Shown in pieces: positions 42,155 to 49,340 of a DNA stretch of 64,000 nt. This DNA comes from a virus. The notes under the pieces were generated by a model. The model was not told where the DNA came from and ran no database searches. It saw only the letters and a program-made list of their open reading frames with translations. How positions within the stretch are numbered: position 1 is the first letter of the stretch; every line of letters begins with the position of its first letter. The position numbers and the translations under genes were made by a program. The stretch is taken from positions 98,881 through 162,880 of the IMG/VR virus record IMGVR_UViG_3300035698_022838. One strand, given 5' to 3'.

Positions 42155-42188
42155 AAAAAAAGCATCCTCTGACTTAAGAGAATGCTTT
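42155..42188 (-). terminator. Rho-independent terminator
   Basis: A 12-bp stem with one mismatch (42159-42170 with 42177-42188) is followed by a T run on the minus strand. It lies 34 bp after the stop of 42223-42744. Confidence 0.8.
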
Positions 42189-42222
42189 AGTACTAATACG
42201 ATAATTATAATAAAGAGCCTTA

Positions 42223-42744
42223 TTAGGCGGTTTTTAATCCTTGCTTAGCTGCATTTAACTCAACCTCTAGTTCATTGATATATTTAGTATCTTGATCTAT
42301 TGCATTTTTCGCACCTTCGAATGGTTTTAGCATATTAACGAATTCATTTGCTTTATCTAAACCAACTCCTTTGGCTTTAGATATGAAATAGTGACTTGCT
42401 CTTATTTCATTAGCATTAAGATAAATGATGAAATCTTTTGTTACTTCCTTAATCGCTTCACGATATGATTTAGAAATCTGTATAATACCAAGAGCTTCCC
42501 TGTTATTCCATTCTGCTTCATTTTCAATGAAGATTATAAAGCTTTCCATTGACGCATTACTTTCGAATTGTAACGTATATACTTTATCCTCAAGTTTTTC
42601 CTTAGCGTCTGCTAATTCTTTTTCTGCTGCTTTTATTTTATTCTCATCTAGCTTATCAACTAAACCACCTTCTAAGTCTTCTGGTTTAATTTTTACTACC
42701 TTTCCTTTAGGTAGTGTTTTATTTGATTTTTTCTTTTCTGCCAT
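42223..42744 (-). CDS. Hypothetical helical protein
   Basis: The protein has 173 residues. The N-terminus is basic (MAEKKKSNKTLPKGKVVKIK), followed by a coiled-coil stretch (IKAAEKELADAKEKLEDKVY) and a compact helical domain. TATAAATA lies at 42754-42761, just upstream on this strand. It is closed by a strong terminator. No family is recognised. Confidence 0.6.
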   Translation of the reverse strand: MAEKKKSNKTLPKGKVVKIKPEDLEGGLVDKLDENKIKAAEKELADAKEKLEDKVYTLQFESNASMESFIIFIENEAEWNNREALGIIQISKSYREAIKEVTKDFIIYLNANEIRASHYFISKAKGVGLDKANEFVNMLKPFEGAKNAIDQDTKYINELEVELNAAKQGLKTA

Positions 42745-42791
42745 TGTAATATTTATTTATAATTTTATCAATTTATAGGATTTTGTTTCAT

Positions 42792-43592
42792 CTACACATT
42801 GAAAATATCAGTATTTTCTCTGTTATTCTGTAAATAAACTTTAAGTCTCTCCCTGAAATCTTTTATTGGTATTATTTTACCTTCATCATGAGGCCCAAGA
42901 TATGCAAGAAATCCACCATGTGTTTCCATCCCTGTCTGATCTTCAATGATTAATCTATATAAGCTTATTTGTATAGAATATAAGTTTATTGAATTCTCCC
43001 ACAGATCAGCAAATGGATGTAATAGTTTCTTATATTTACTTTTTGGATGCTTATCGTCTTTAAACTCTTTATCAGTTTTCCAATCTGCAATTAACAATAA
43101 GACCTTTTTATCCTTCGTATCCCAAAGCAAAAAAGGTTGATCTATCGTTCCAGCAAGTTTCCATCTCTTAGAAAATATTTTAAGTTCTGGATATATCGGA
43201 ATTAGATTCTTAAGTTTAGCTTCATATAAACGCATAAACTTTAACACTCTCTTCTTAAATTCAGATTCCTCCTCTGGAATTTCTGGATTTAAACCATTCC
43301 AGAAATCTTCTATCCAGGCGTGTACTTTGGACCCAAGTGTAGTTCCAATAAGAGCTTTTGCATCCCATTCAGCTGCAATAACAGAAACATCCACGTTTCT
43401 TTCTCTTGCTTTACGAGGCAACCAATAGTCTCTATCAAAAGGAACTTTAAATCTATCTTTAAATGTTGTTACTGATTCAAACTTCACACCATCATAATGA
43501 TATTCATGTTCAGCTTCAGCAAACGTAAACTTTGAATCGAAAAAAACTGCAAAGTTAAATTCATATTCTTGTTTTAGATGACTTATATCCAT
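42792..43592 (-). CDS. PD-(D/E)XK nuclease-like protein (RecB/Cas4 family type)
   Basis: The protein has 266 residues. An early TTLGSKVHAWIEDFW region carries the G-x-x-x-H helix of RecB-type nucleases. AGTIDQPFLL supplies the motif II Asp, and LLIADWKTDKEF the D-x-K of motif III. Then YSIQISLYRLIIED is the Q-x-x-x-Y helix. These residues form the metal site of a DNA exonuclease. It overlaps the membrane-protein gene upstream by 10 bp. The substrate end is unknown, but recombination or DNA degradation is likely. Confidence 0.75.
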   Translation of the reverse strand: MDISHLKQEYEFNFAVFFDSKFTFAEAEHEYHYDGVKFESVTTFKDRFKVPFDRDYWLPRKARERNVDVSVIAAEWDAKALIGTTLGSKVHAWIEDFWNGLNPEIPEEESEFKKRVLKFMRLYEAKLKNLIPIYPELKIFSKRWKLAGTIDQPFLLWDTKDKKVLLLIADWKTDKEFKDDKHPKSKYKKLLHPFADLWENSINLYSIQISLYRLIIEDQTGMETHGGFLAYLGPHDEGKIIPIKDFRERLKVYLQNNRENTDIFNV

Positions 43593-44050
43593 GAAAACAT
43601 TCCTATTATAAATTCAGTAATAGGAGTCCAATTACGATAAAGATATATTATAGTAATAATTTCACCAATAAATCTAATTAACCACCACCAGGTGAAATTT
43701 CTAAATAAAAATGAATAATAATATAAATATGATTCATCGTTCGTATGTTTAACAGGTCTCATCGAAGGTACGATAAGCTCTTGTAGATTAAGTTTAGTTA
43801 GATAATCATTTGCTGGATGCATCTCCTCGAAAACATACGCAGGACGAGATGCAACAGGGAAATCTCTAGACATAGTAACCTCTGGAGGAAGATTTACGAT
43901 AGTGTAAATTCTTTTGAACCAATCAAGTCTTAATTTTAGCTTAGCCCAAACTGGAGAGTTTTGAGACTCTAATTTAACAATCTGGCAATATTTGGAATAA
44001 AGGATAATATCCTTTATTATCTTCGGTAATCTTAAAATGGCTAACCACAT
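43583..44050 (-). CDS. Predicted membrane-associated protein
   Basis: The protein has 155 residues. A soluble, Pro-containing middle (FPVASRPAYVFEEMHPANDY) is followed by an aromatic C-terminal region (FTWWWLIRFIGEIITIIYLY) likely to enter the membrane, with a second hydrophobic end (FIIGMFSWI). The N-terminus is hydrophobic and basic. It lies 6 bp after the ECF-like sigma gene. No family is recognised. Confidence 0.6.
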   Translation of the reverse strand: MWLAILRLPKIIKDIILYSKYCQIVKLESQNSPVWAKLKLRLDWFKRIYTIVNLPPEVTMSRDFPVASRPAYVFEEMHPANDYLTKLNLQELIVPSMRPVKHTNDESYLYYYSFLFRNFTWWWLIRFIGEIITIIYLYRNWTPITEFIIGMFSWI

Positions 44051-44056
44051 ATAATT

Positions 44057-44689
44057 TTATATTTTTATTGAAGAATTACGATTAGCTTTTTTAGCTGCAT
44101 CCTCCATTGTCTTCTTAATTTTAGTTCTAGCTCTACGTATTCTTGTAGCTATAGTTCTCTTCTTTTCTCCATATTTATCCGCAATATCTTTATATTTCAT
44201 GCCATGTATCTCTCGATCGATCATAATGTCTTTATATAGAGGGAGTAAAGCATTAATTTCATCAACTGCTTTATCATATACATCATCCACAGTTGACCCA
44301 CCAGATAAAAACTCCCATAATGGATCTTCATCAGGTTCGTATGTATTATTTTTGTCGACCTCTTTACTTGATACATATTCTATTTCCTCTGCAGATTTTG
44401 AAATATAACGTATTCTACTTTTTATCAATAGTAATGATTCATTTCTTGCAATATTATAACACCACGTAGAAAAGTTACCTCTCTCGCTGTCATATTGATC
44501 TATCTTTTGCCAAATTTTTGACATCGTATTTAGGAATGCATCTTCTGCTAATTCAAAATCTTTGAGATATGAATAACAATGGTTTAAAACCCCTGGTTTT
44601 ATTCTCACAAACAATGCATTGAAATCCCTCTGAGTACGAGTTTCTATAAAATTTTCCGCTAGCATTTGAATATTTTTTTCTTTACCCAT
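44057..44689 (-). CDS. ECF-like RNA polymerase sigma factor
   Basis: The protein has 210 residues. Region 2 is clear: FELAEDAFLNTMSKIWQKI and YDSERGNFSTWCYNIARNES, the core- and -10-binding helices. Region 4 is LPLYKDIMIDREIHGMKYKD then IADKYGEKKRTIATRIRRAR, a helix-turn-helix for -35 recognition. This is the two-domain plan of cellular ECF sigma factors, unlike gp55. An acidic linker of about 45 residues separates the domains. It probably redirects host polymerase to a phage gene class, perhaps middle genes. It overlaps the dCMP deaminase gene by 8 bp. Confidence 0.85.
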   Translation of the reverse strand: MGKEKNIQMLAENFIETRTQRDFNALFVRIKPGVLNHCYSYLKDFELAEDAFLNTMSKIWQKIDQYDSERGNFSTWCYNIARNESLLLIKSRIRYISKSAEEIEYVSSKEVDKNNTYEPDEDPLWEFLSGGSTVDDVYDKAVDEINALLPLYKDIMIDREIHGMKYKDIADKYGEKKRTIATRIRRARTKIKKTMEDAAKKANRNSSIKI

Positions 44690-45299
44690 TTAGTAACCCT
44701 TTAGTTTTTATTAAATTATCTGAAATTCGCACAATTTCTATACCCGCTTCATATAGAAATCTTATAGATTCAGTTTTTCTGTATAAATTTTTAAACACAA
44801 CCCTTTTAATTCCGGATTGTATTATTAATTTTGAACACTCGAAGCACGGAGAAACCGTAACATAAAGAGTGGAGCCATCAGAGCTTTGTGTACCCTTAGC
44901 TATTTTAGTAATAGCATTAGCTTCCGCATGTAATACGTATTGTAACGTATTATTCTCTTGGTCTTCGCAATCATTAGCAAAGCCAACAGGAGGACCATTA
45001 TACCCGTCGGATATTATGGATTTATTTTTTACTATCAGACTTCCCACTTTATTCCTTTTACAATAAGAATTTTCTGACCATACATCTGCCATTTTTAGAT
45101 AGACAGTATCCATTTTTCTATCCTTTCTGGAGTAAAAAGTTTCGTCTAAATTCCGAATATAATCACCAGAGACTATAAACAATCTATTTAACTTTGGTTT
45201 CAGTATCCACATTTCCTTAGATACTAGATTTTTTTCTGGGTCGAGAAGTGCATCAATCGGTAATACCGATATTACATCAACCCCAGTAGATTTTATCAT
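44682..45299 (-). CDS. cd: dCMP deaminase with N-terminal extension
   Basis: The protein has 205 residues. The zinc site is H-A-E (124-126) and PCFEC (151-155), with a preceding DGYNGPPVG block as in phage dCMP deaminases that make dUMP for dTTP synthesis. The usual start matches MDTVYLKMADVWSENS at residue 63 (45113). The upstream 62 residues are also well formed (LNRLFIVSGDYIRNLDET), so either an extended protein or a shorter one from 45113 is possible. A GATATATA-like AATATATA lies just upstream of 45299. Confidence 0.88.
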   Translation of the reverse strand: MIKSTGVDVISVLPIDALLDPEKNLVSKEMWILKPKLNRLFIVSGDYIRNLDETFYSRKDRKMDTVYLKMADVWSENSYCKRNKVGSLIVKNKSIISDGYNGPPVGFANDCEDQENNTLQYVLHAEANAITKIAKGTQSSDGSTLYVTVSPCFECSKLIIQSGIKRVVFKNLYRKTESIRFLYEAGIEIVRISDNLIKTKGLLNG

Positions 45300-45393
45300 A
45301 GAATTTCTTCACTTATATATTATACACTACTATCGCTAAGTGCAAATGTAATACTATTTATCGGCAATAAAAAATATAAAGTGTTAATATACG

Positions 45394-46830
45394 TTAAAAT
45401 TGATTTGTCTCCGGTCTATATGGTTGGTCAGAAGCAATATTGAGTGGACTACTCAATGACCTATTTATAGCAACTAATAGAGATTTTATATCCTGTAAGT
45501 CCTTAGCTGTTATTGGGTTTACTTGCTCAACCGGTTTATCTTTCTTTTTCTTTCTTCTTTGTTCCTTAGGTGCATTTGTTTCAGTAACATTATTTGAATT
45601 ATTTACTGAAGCTTCCTTAGGTTTAGAAGTTTCTTGTTCTATGTCATCATTTTTAGCTGGTTGCTTTTTCTCAACCATAGGTTTCAGTGCATCTACACTT
45701 CTATCAAGTACAGCATTTTCAGTTTTCATTTCTTGTTTACTGTCCTCGCGGTTAATTTTATCTAGGGTTTTTATATTTTTACTCTTAAGTTCTTGTGTTT
45801 GAGTAGGATTTGATGTCTCTGGTGTATCAAGATAACTTGATGTTAGCATACTCAGCTCAGGCGATAGTGATTCAACACTTGCCTTTTTAGTATCAGTTGT
45901 TATATCTTTAAAGAGATCTTTTGATTTCTTTGCAAGTTTAGATAAAAATCCACCCTTTTGCTTCCTTTCTGTTACTATACCATCTGTTGTTTCGATGTTC
46001 TTATTAACTGGTTCATTAAGCTTTACTACGTCCTCTTGTGTAAAAGTTTCTCTATTATATTCATTCACGTAGTAATCAACGTCATCCTTTAATTGATCTG
46101 GATCATCTTTTAAACTTGGATCTTCCTTTATTAATCTTTCCCTCTCTAGATTAATCTCATTTTCACTGGGTCCGCTTTTATCCTTTATTGCAAGGGTGGG
46201 TTCATCAGTCATTACTTCATCTTTTACATCAGGTATCTCATTCAAAGATTCTTGTACTGTCTCGTTTTGAACACCTTTGGATTTCTTATTATCAGCAAGT
46301 TCGTCTTCAAACATTTGCTGTTCAATAGTCCTAACATTATCACCTTTTTCCAATTCAACAAGTTCAGGTCCGCCTTCACCAACTATAACAGATCCTTCTT
46401 CTTCTATTTCTCCACCTTCTTCTAAACCAGGTATAGCTTTAGCAGCTTTACTTATTGAATCCTTAATCTTATTGTTTTTGAAAATATCACTAAATTTAGA
46501 ATCAGCTTTAACCTTAGCAATGTTAGTAGGTATACTAGATTCCATAGTCTTCGAAACCATATCCTTTATACCTTCATTACTATCGCTCATTATTTTCTCG
46601 AATGACTTAGTAAGGTTATCAAATAGTTTTTCTTCTGGTTTATTATGATTGACTATATCGGGTCTATTAGAATCAGTTCTATCTTTTTCTATATTATCAG
46701 TTAGGTTGCTTACGTTTTCAGCAACCTCTTTATTTGATTTTACACTATCCTTAAGTTCTTTAGCTAGTACATCCATATTAGATGTAAGATCCGAAAGTTC
46801 TTTTAGTATTTTTCTTGTATTGTTAGCCAT
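45394..46830 (-). CDS. Tail-region coiled-coil protein with GEGGPE motif
   Basis: The protein has 478 residues. Coiled-coil N-terminal 60 residues are followed by helical and low-complexity acidic/lysine-rich sequence. Near residue 155, SVIVGEGGPELVELEKGD matches a G-E-x-G-P-E motif common in tape-measure and related tail proteins. It directly follows the gp26/gp51-like pair, where a tape-measure gene would be expected. It lacks long hydrophobic segments, so this is only a possibility. A GATATATA site lies 24 bp before the start. Confidence 0.5.
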   Translation of the reverse strand: MANNTRKILKELSDLTSNMDVLAKELKDSVKSNKEVAENVSNLTDNIEKDRTDSNRPDIVNHNKPEEKLFDNLTKSFEKIMSDSNEGIKDMVSKTMESSIPTNIAKVKADSKFSDIFKNNKIKDSISKAAKAIPGLEEGGEIEEEGSVIVGEGGPELVELEKGDNVRTIEQQMFEDELADNKKSKGVQNETVQESLNEIPDVKDEVMTDEPTLAIKDKSGPSENEINLERERLIKEDPSLKDDPDQLKDDVDYYVNEYNRETFTQEDVVKLNEPVNKNIETTDGIVTERKQKGGFLSKLAKKSKDLFKDITTDTKKASVESLSPELSMLTSSYLDTPETSNPTQTQELKSKNIKTLDKINREDSKQEMKTENAVLDRSVDALKPMVEKKQPAKNDDIEQETSKPKEASVNNSNNVTETNAPKEQRRKKKKDKPVEQVNPITAKDLQDIKSLLVAINRSLSSPLNIASDQPYRPETNQF

Positions 46831-46854
46831 TAATTAATCTAATATTTCATTGTA

Positions 46855-46862
46855 TATATATC
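46855..46862 (-). promoter_or_regulatory. Candidate late promoter GATATATA
   Basis: The octamer ends 24 bp before the ATG at 46830 and sits in the 40-bp gap after the gp51-like frame. Confidence 0.55.
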
Positions 46863-46870
46863 CAGATTAC

Positions 46871-47143
46871 CTAGCTCTTAAAACTGAAGATTTCACTTTT
46901 ACCCGAATCTGCTAATGCCTTCTTATTTTCTTTTTCTATTGAATCATTAAGCTTATCAAGCCATATTTGGTATTCATAAAACGGTATAGATTCAAGCCAA
47001 CCTGGATCCATTTTATGTTCATTCCATAAACGAAATTTAATGTCGAAGAAGTTCTCCAAAGATATCTGTAATAACGAAAAGAGATCTGAACCTTCCGGGA
47101 AAATAGATTGGTGCAATGACCTCCCCAGCATTGCATACATCAC
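46871..47143 (-). CDS. gp51-like frame overlapping the baseplate hub gene
   Basis: The frame spans 90 codons from a GTG at 47143 (ATG at 47140), overlapping the end of 47037-48062 by 107 bp in the +1 frame. The unique part is helical, with FSLLQISLENFFDIKFRLW and IPFYEYQIWLDKLNDSIEK. Up to the overlap its translation looks unnatural, while the hub frame reads well up to YFPG. A +1 shift at TTT-CCC-G would join them as ...IYFPEGSDLF.... It is either a separate gp51-like assembly factor or the frameshifted C-terminus of the hub protein. Confidence 0.55.
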   Translation of the reverse strand: MMYAMLGRSLHQSIFPEGSDLFSLLQISLENFFDIKFRLWNEHKMDPGWLESIPFYEYQIWLDKLNDSIEKENKKALADSGKSEIFSFKS

Positions 47144-48062
47144 ATTTTAATTTTAATTCTAATTTAGTTCCAATATTTATTAATTCAGATAACATGAAAT
47201 ATGCAGAAAATTCTTCCTTACTCCAATTCATGGAATCAATCATGGCTTCTCTTATTACATTATCATTAAGTTCTCTCCAATCATCAAAATAGAATGGCGC
47301 GATTTTTATAAACGCTTCATCTATCTCAATACCACGTTTAACTGAGTTTCTTACAAAATTAGAAATTGCTTTTGATACACCAATTGATGGTACGTGCATA
47401 GATATTGTCTTTCCTGTTTTAACTATTGGTAATATGAATTTCCTATCGATTGATGAATAGTATTGCATTAATTGTGGACTTACTTCATAGTTACTTAATA
47501 CACCAGTTCTTAACTCAATAGCCTCTATTCCTTCACACCCCTCAGTGCTACATCTTTTCTTTGGTCTAATTATTATTCTATTTTCACCCTTTATGAACGT
47601 AAGATCTCTTATTGCCATAACAATAAAAAATCTATCTTCTTTCTTTAGATCTAAATATGTTACTACACCTTGATTTCCAAATTTTACACGCGAGCACTCG
47701 TCAAGTACGTAATTAAGTTTTTCGTCAATGTCTAGCATATCGTCCTCATCGATCATAGAATATAATCTGATTTCTTTTACGTCCGCAGCTCTAATCGCTA
47801 TCTGTGTACCTTCTGGGTAATAATCACCCATCGACGGTATGATATTTAATGGTAGATTTTTCCACCCAAGTTCAAGTGATGGACTTGGTGGTGGCTGGGT
47901 TGGTGGTGTTGCTGTATCTGGGGGTTCAACAACAGGTATTCTTGGTGATACGTAAACATTAGTTTCTAATTCAGTAGTTACAGTATCTGTAGGAGAACTA
48001 TCATATTGATGTCCGCCTTTGATTTCTTTCTGTCTGAGAATTTCTTCAGGTGATAAATCCAT
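47037..48062 (-). CDS. 26: Baseplate hub protein (gp26-like)
   Basis: The protein has 341 residues. A Pro/Thr-rich N-terminus (35-70) precedes the T4 base-plate protein fold: NIIPSMGDYYPEGTQIAIRA, an acidic helix pair, and KKEDRFFIVMAIRDLTFI. Then Cys knuckles CSTEGCEG and, near residue 308, CDVC. T4 gp26 is a hub assembly protein beside gp51. The final 20 residues after YFPG read as an unlikely tail, which may reflect frameshifting into the 46871-47143 frame. Assignment is by recalled family pattern. Confidence 0.65.
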   Translation of the reverse strand: MDLSPEEILRQKEIKGGHQYDSSPTDTVTTELETNVYVSPRIPVVEPPDTATPPTQPPPSPSLELGWKNLPLNIIPSMGDYYPEGTQIAIRAADVKEIRLYSMIDEDDMLDIDEKLNYVLDECSRVKFGNQGVVTYLDLKKEDRFFIVMAIRDLTFIKGENRIIIRPKKRCSTEGCEGIEAIELRTGVLSNYEVSPQLMQYYSSIDRKFILPIVKTGKTISMHVPSIGVSKAISNFVRNSVKRGIEIDEAFIKIAPFYFDDWRELNDNVIREAMIDSMNWSKEEFSAYFMLSELINIGTKLELKLKCDVCNAGEVIAPIYFPGRFRSLFVITDIFGELLRH

Positions 48063-48148
48063 AGTTAATTTTTACTTTATATAACACTTCCACCCAAAAT
48101 AGTGGAAAAGTAAAAATTATAGAATAAAATTGTTAATTAGTTCCTAGT

Positions 48149-48727
48149 TTATAGGAAAAGGTCATTCCAGTGATCTGACTTCCAAGTAGTGTCTATGATA
48201 TAAAGTACATCACCAGTATCATAACTTAGATTCATAGCAGTAATTGGTTCTATAGGAAAACAATTATTTAGATTAATTCTTCTAAATACATCACCTTCTT
48301 TATTGAATATCGATACTACCATATTTCCAACATAGTCTCTTTTCAAACCCATAGCCCCAGTTAATGGATTATAAATTAGATCTGACCATTGTCTTAGTAT
48401 TTTATAAACTGACATTGAATTTTCTGAATTCAGATTTACTTCAAAACTCATATTAAACTGAACATCAGATGTTGATGGTTCACCACCAGCATATCTTCTC
48501 TCAGCAAACTTGTAGTATTGAGTTACTGGACCAGTTGGTTGTATATCAACTTGGAGCGCATTCATACTCTTAACTTGTTGAGTTAATATACTTTCTCCAT
48601 TAAAGTTTGTGTTACCAACGCTTACTGGAGCAGGCGGAGTAATAAGTACTTGAAACTGATTTAAGAAAATCGGTTCAAAGTTATTTCTTCCTGCCTTTGA
48701 ATTATTGAAATGTGATAGACCTGCCAT
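48149..48727 (-). CDS. 19: Tail tube protein, copy B (gp19-like)
   Basis: The protein has 192 residues; T4 gp19 has 163. Shared with copy A are NFEPIFLNQFQVLITPPAPV, KFAERRYAGGEPST, ILRQWSDLIYNPLTG and an end in S-D-H-W-N-D-L-F-L. The tube is the inner channel around which the sheath contracts. It lies 16 bp after copy A. Both copies look intact, so the tube may use one type mainly and the other at an end or on a variant. Confidence 0.88.
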   Translation of the reverse strand: MAGLSHFNNSKAGRNNFEPIFLNQFQVLITPPAPVSVGNTNFNGESILTQQVKSMNALQVDIQPTGPVTQYYKFAERRYAGGEPSTSDVQFNMSFEVNLNSENSMSVYKILRQWSDLIYNPLTGAMGLKRDYVGNMVVSIFNKEGDVFRRINLNNCFPIEPITAMNLSYDTGDVLYIIDTTWKSDHWNDLFL

Positions 48728-48743
48728 TTAGTTGTTCAATTTT

Positions 48744-49298
48744 TTATAGGAATAAATCATTCCAGTGATCTACTGCCCAGACCATATTAATTTCATATAG
48801 ATTAGTACCATTAACATACTCAAGTTCCATAGGATCAATAGCCTTTAGTGGAAAAACATCTTTACATGATATTCTTCTAAATACATCACCATTTTTATTG
48901 AATACTGATATGACTATACTTCCTGTGTAATCAGCTTTTATTCCTTGTGCACCTGTTAATGGATTATATATTAAATCTGTCCACTGTCTAAGTGTTTTGA
49001 ATACAAACATTGAATTTGAATCATCAAGGTTTACAGTAAACTTTACATCAAGATCTAGTGTAGTTGTATCAGGCTTACCACCTGCATAATTTCTCTTAGC
49101 AAACTTATACTTCTGTGCAACAAATCCTGGATTTTTGTCAACATCCAAGCCGCTAACTGATATAACTTGCTCCAATAATATTTCCCCTCCACCAACTGGA
49201 GCAGGAGGAATAACAACAACTTCGAACTGGTTTAAGAAAACCGGTTCGAATTTGTTTATTGAATTTATAGAATTTTGATAGTGTGCTAATCTCGCCAT
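48744..49298 (-). CDS. 19: Tail tube protein, copy A (gp19-like)
   Basis: The protein has 184 residues, colinear with copy B (KFEPVFLNQFEVVVIPPAPV; KFAKRNYAGGKPDT; TLRQWTDLIYNPLTG; V-D-H-W-N-D-L-F-L). It follows the sheath gene by 42 bp, the T4 order 18-19. A GATAAATA octamer ends 20 bp before the start. Together the two copies account for an ancient duplication, with roughly half of positions identical. Confidence 0.9.
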   Translation of the reverse strand: MARLAHYQNSINSINKFEPVFLNQFEVVVIPPAPVGGGEILLEQVISVSGLDVDKNPGFVAQKYKFAKRNYAGGKPDTTTLDLDVKFTVNLDDSNSMFVFKTLRQWTDLIYNPLTGAQGIKADYTGSIVISVFNKNGDVFRRISCKDVFPLKAIDPMELEYVNGTNLYEINMVWAVDHWNDLFL

Positions 49299-49318
49299 TA
49301 ACTTTAGTTATTTTTTTA

Positions 49319-49326
49319 TATTTATC
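49319..49326 (-). promoter_or_regulatory. Candidate late promoter variant GATAAATA
   Basis: The minus strand reads GATAAATA, ending 20 bp before the ATG of tail tube copy A. It is close to the T4 late consensus TATAAATA. Confidence 0.45.
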
Positions 49327-49340
49327 TCAATCGACGAAAA

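Noticed and set aside
48080-48108. Hairpin TTCCAC/GTGGAA between hub and tail tube genes
   Set aside because: The stem is only six base pairs and is not followed by a T run on the minus strand, so I did not call it a terminator.
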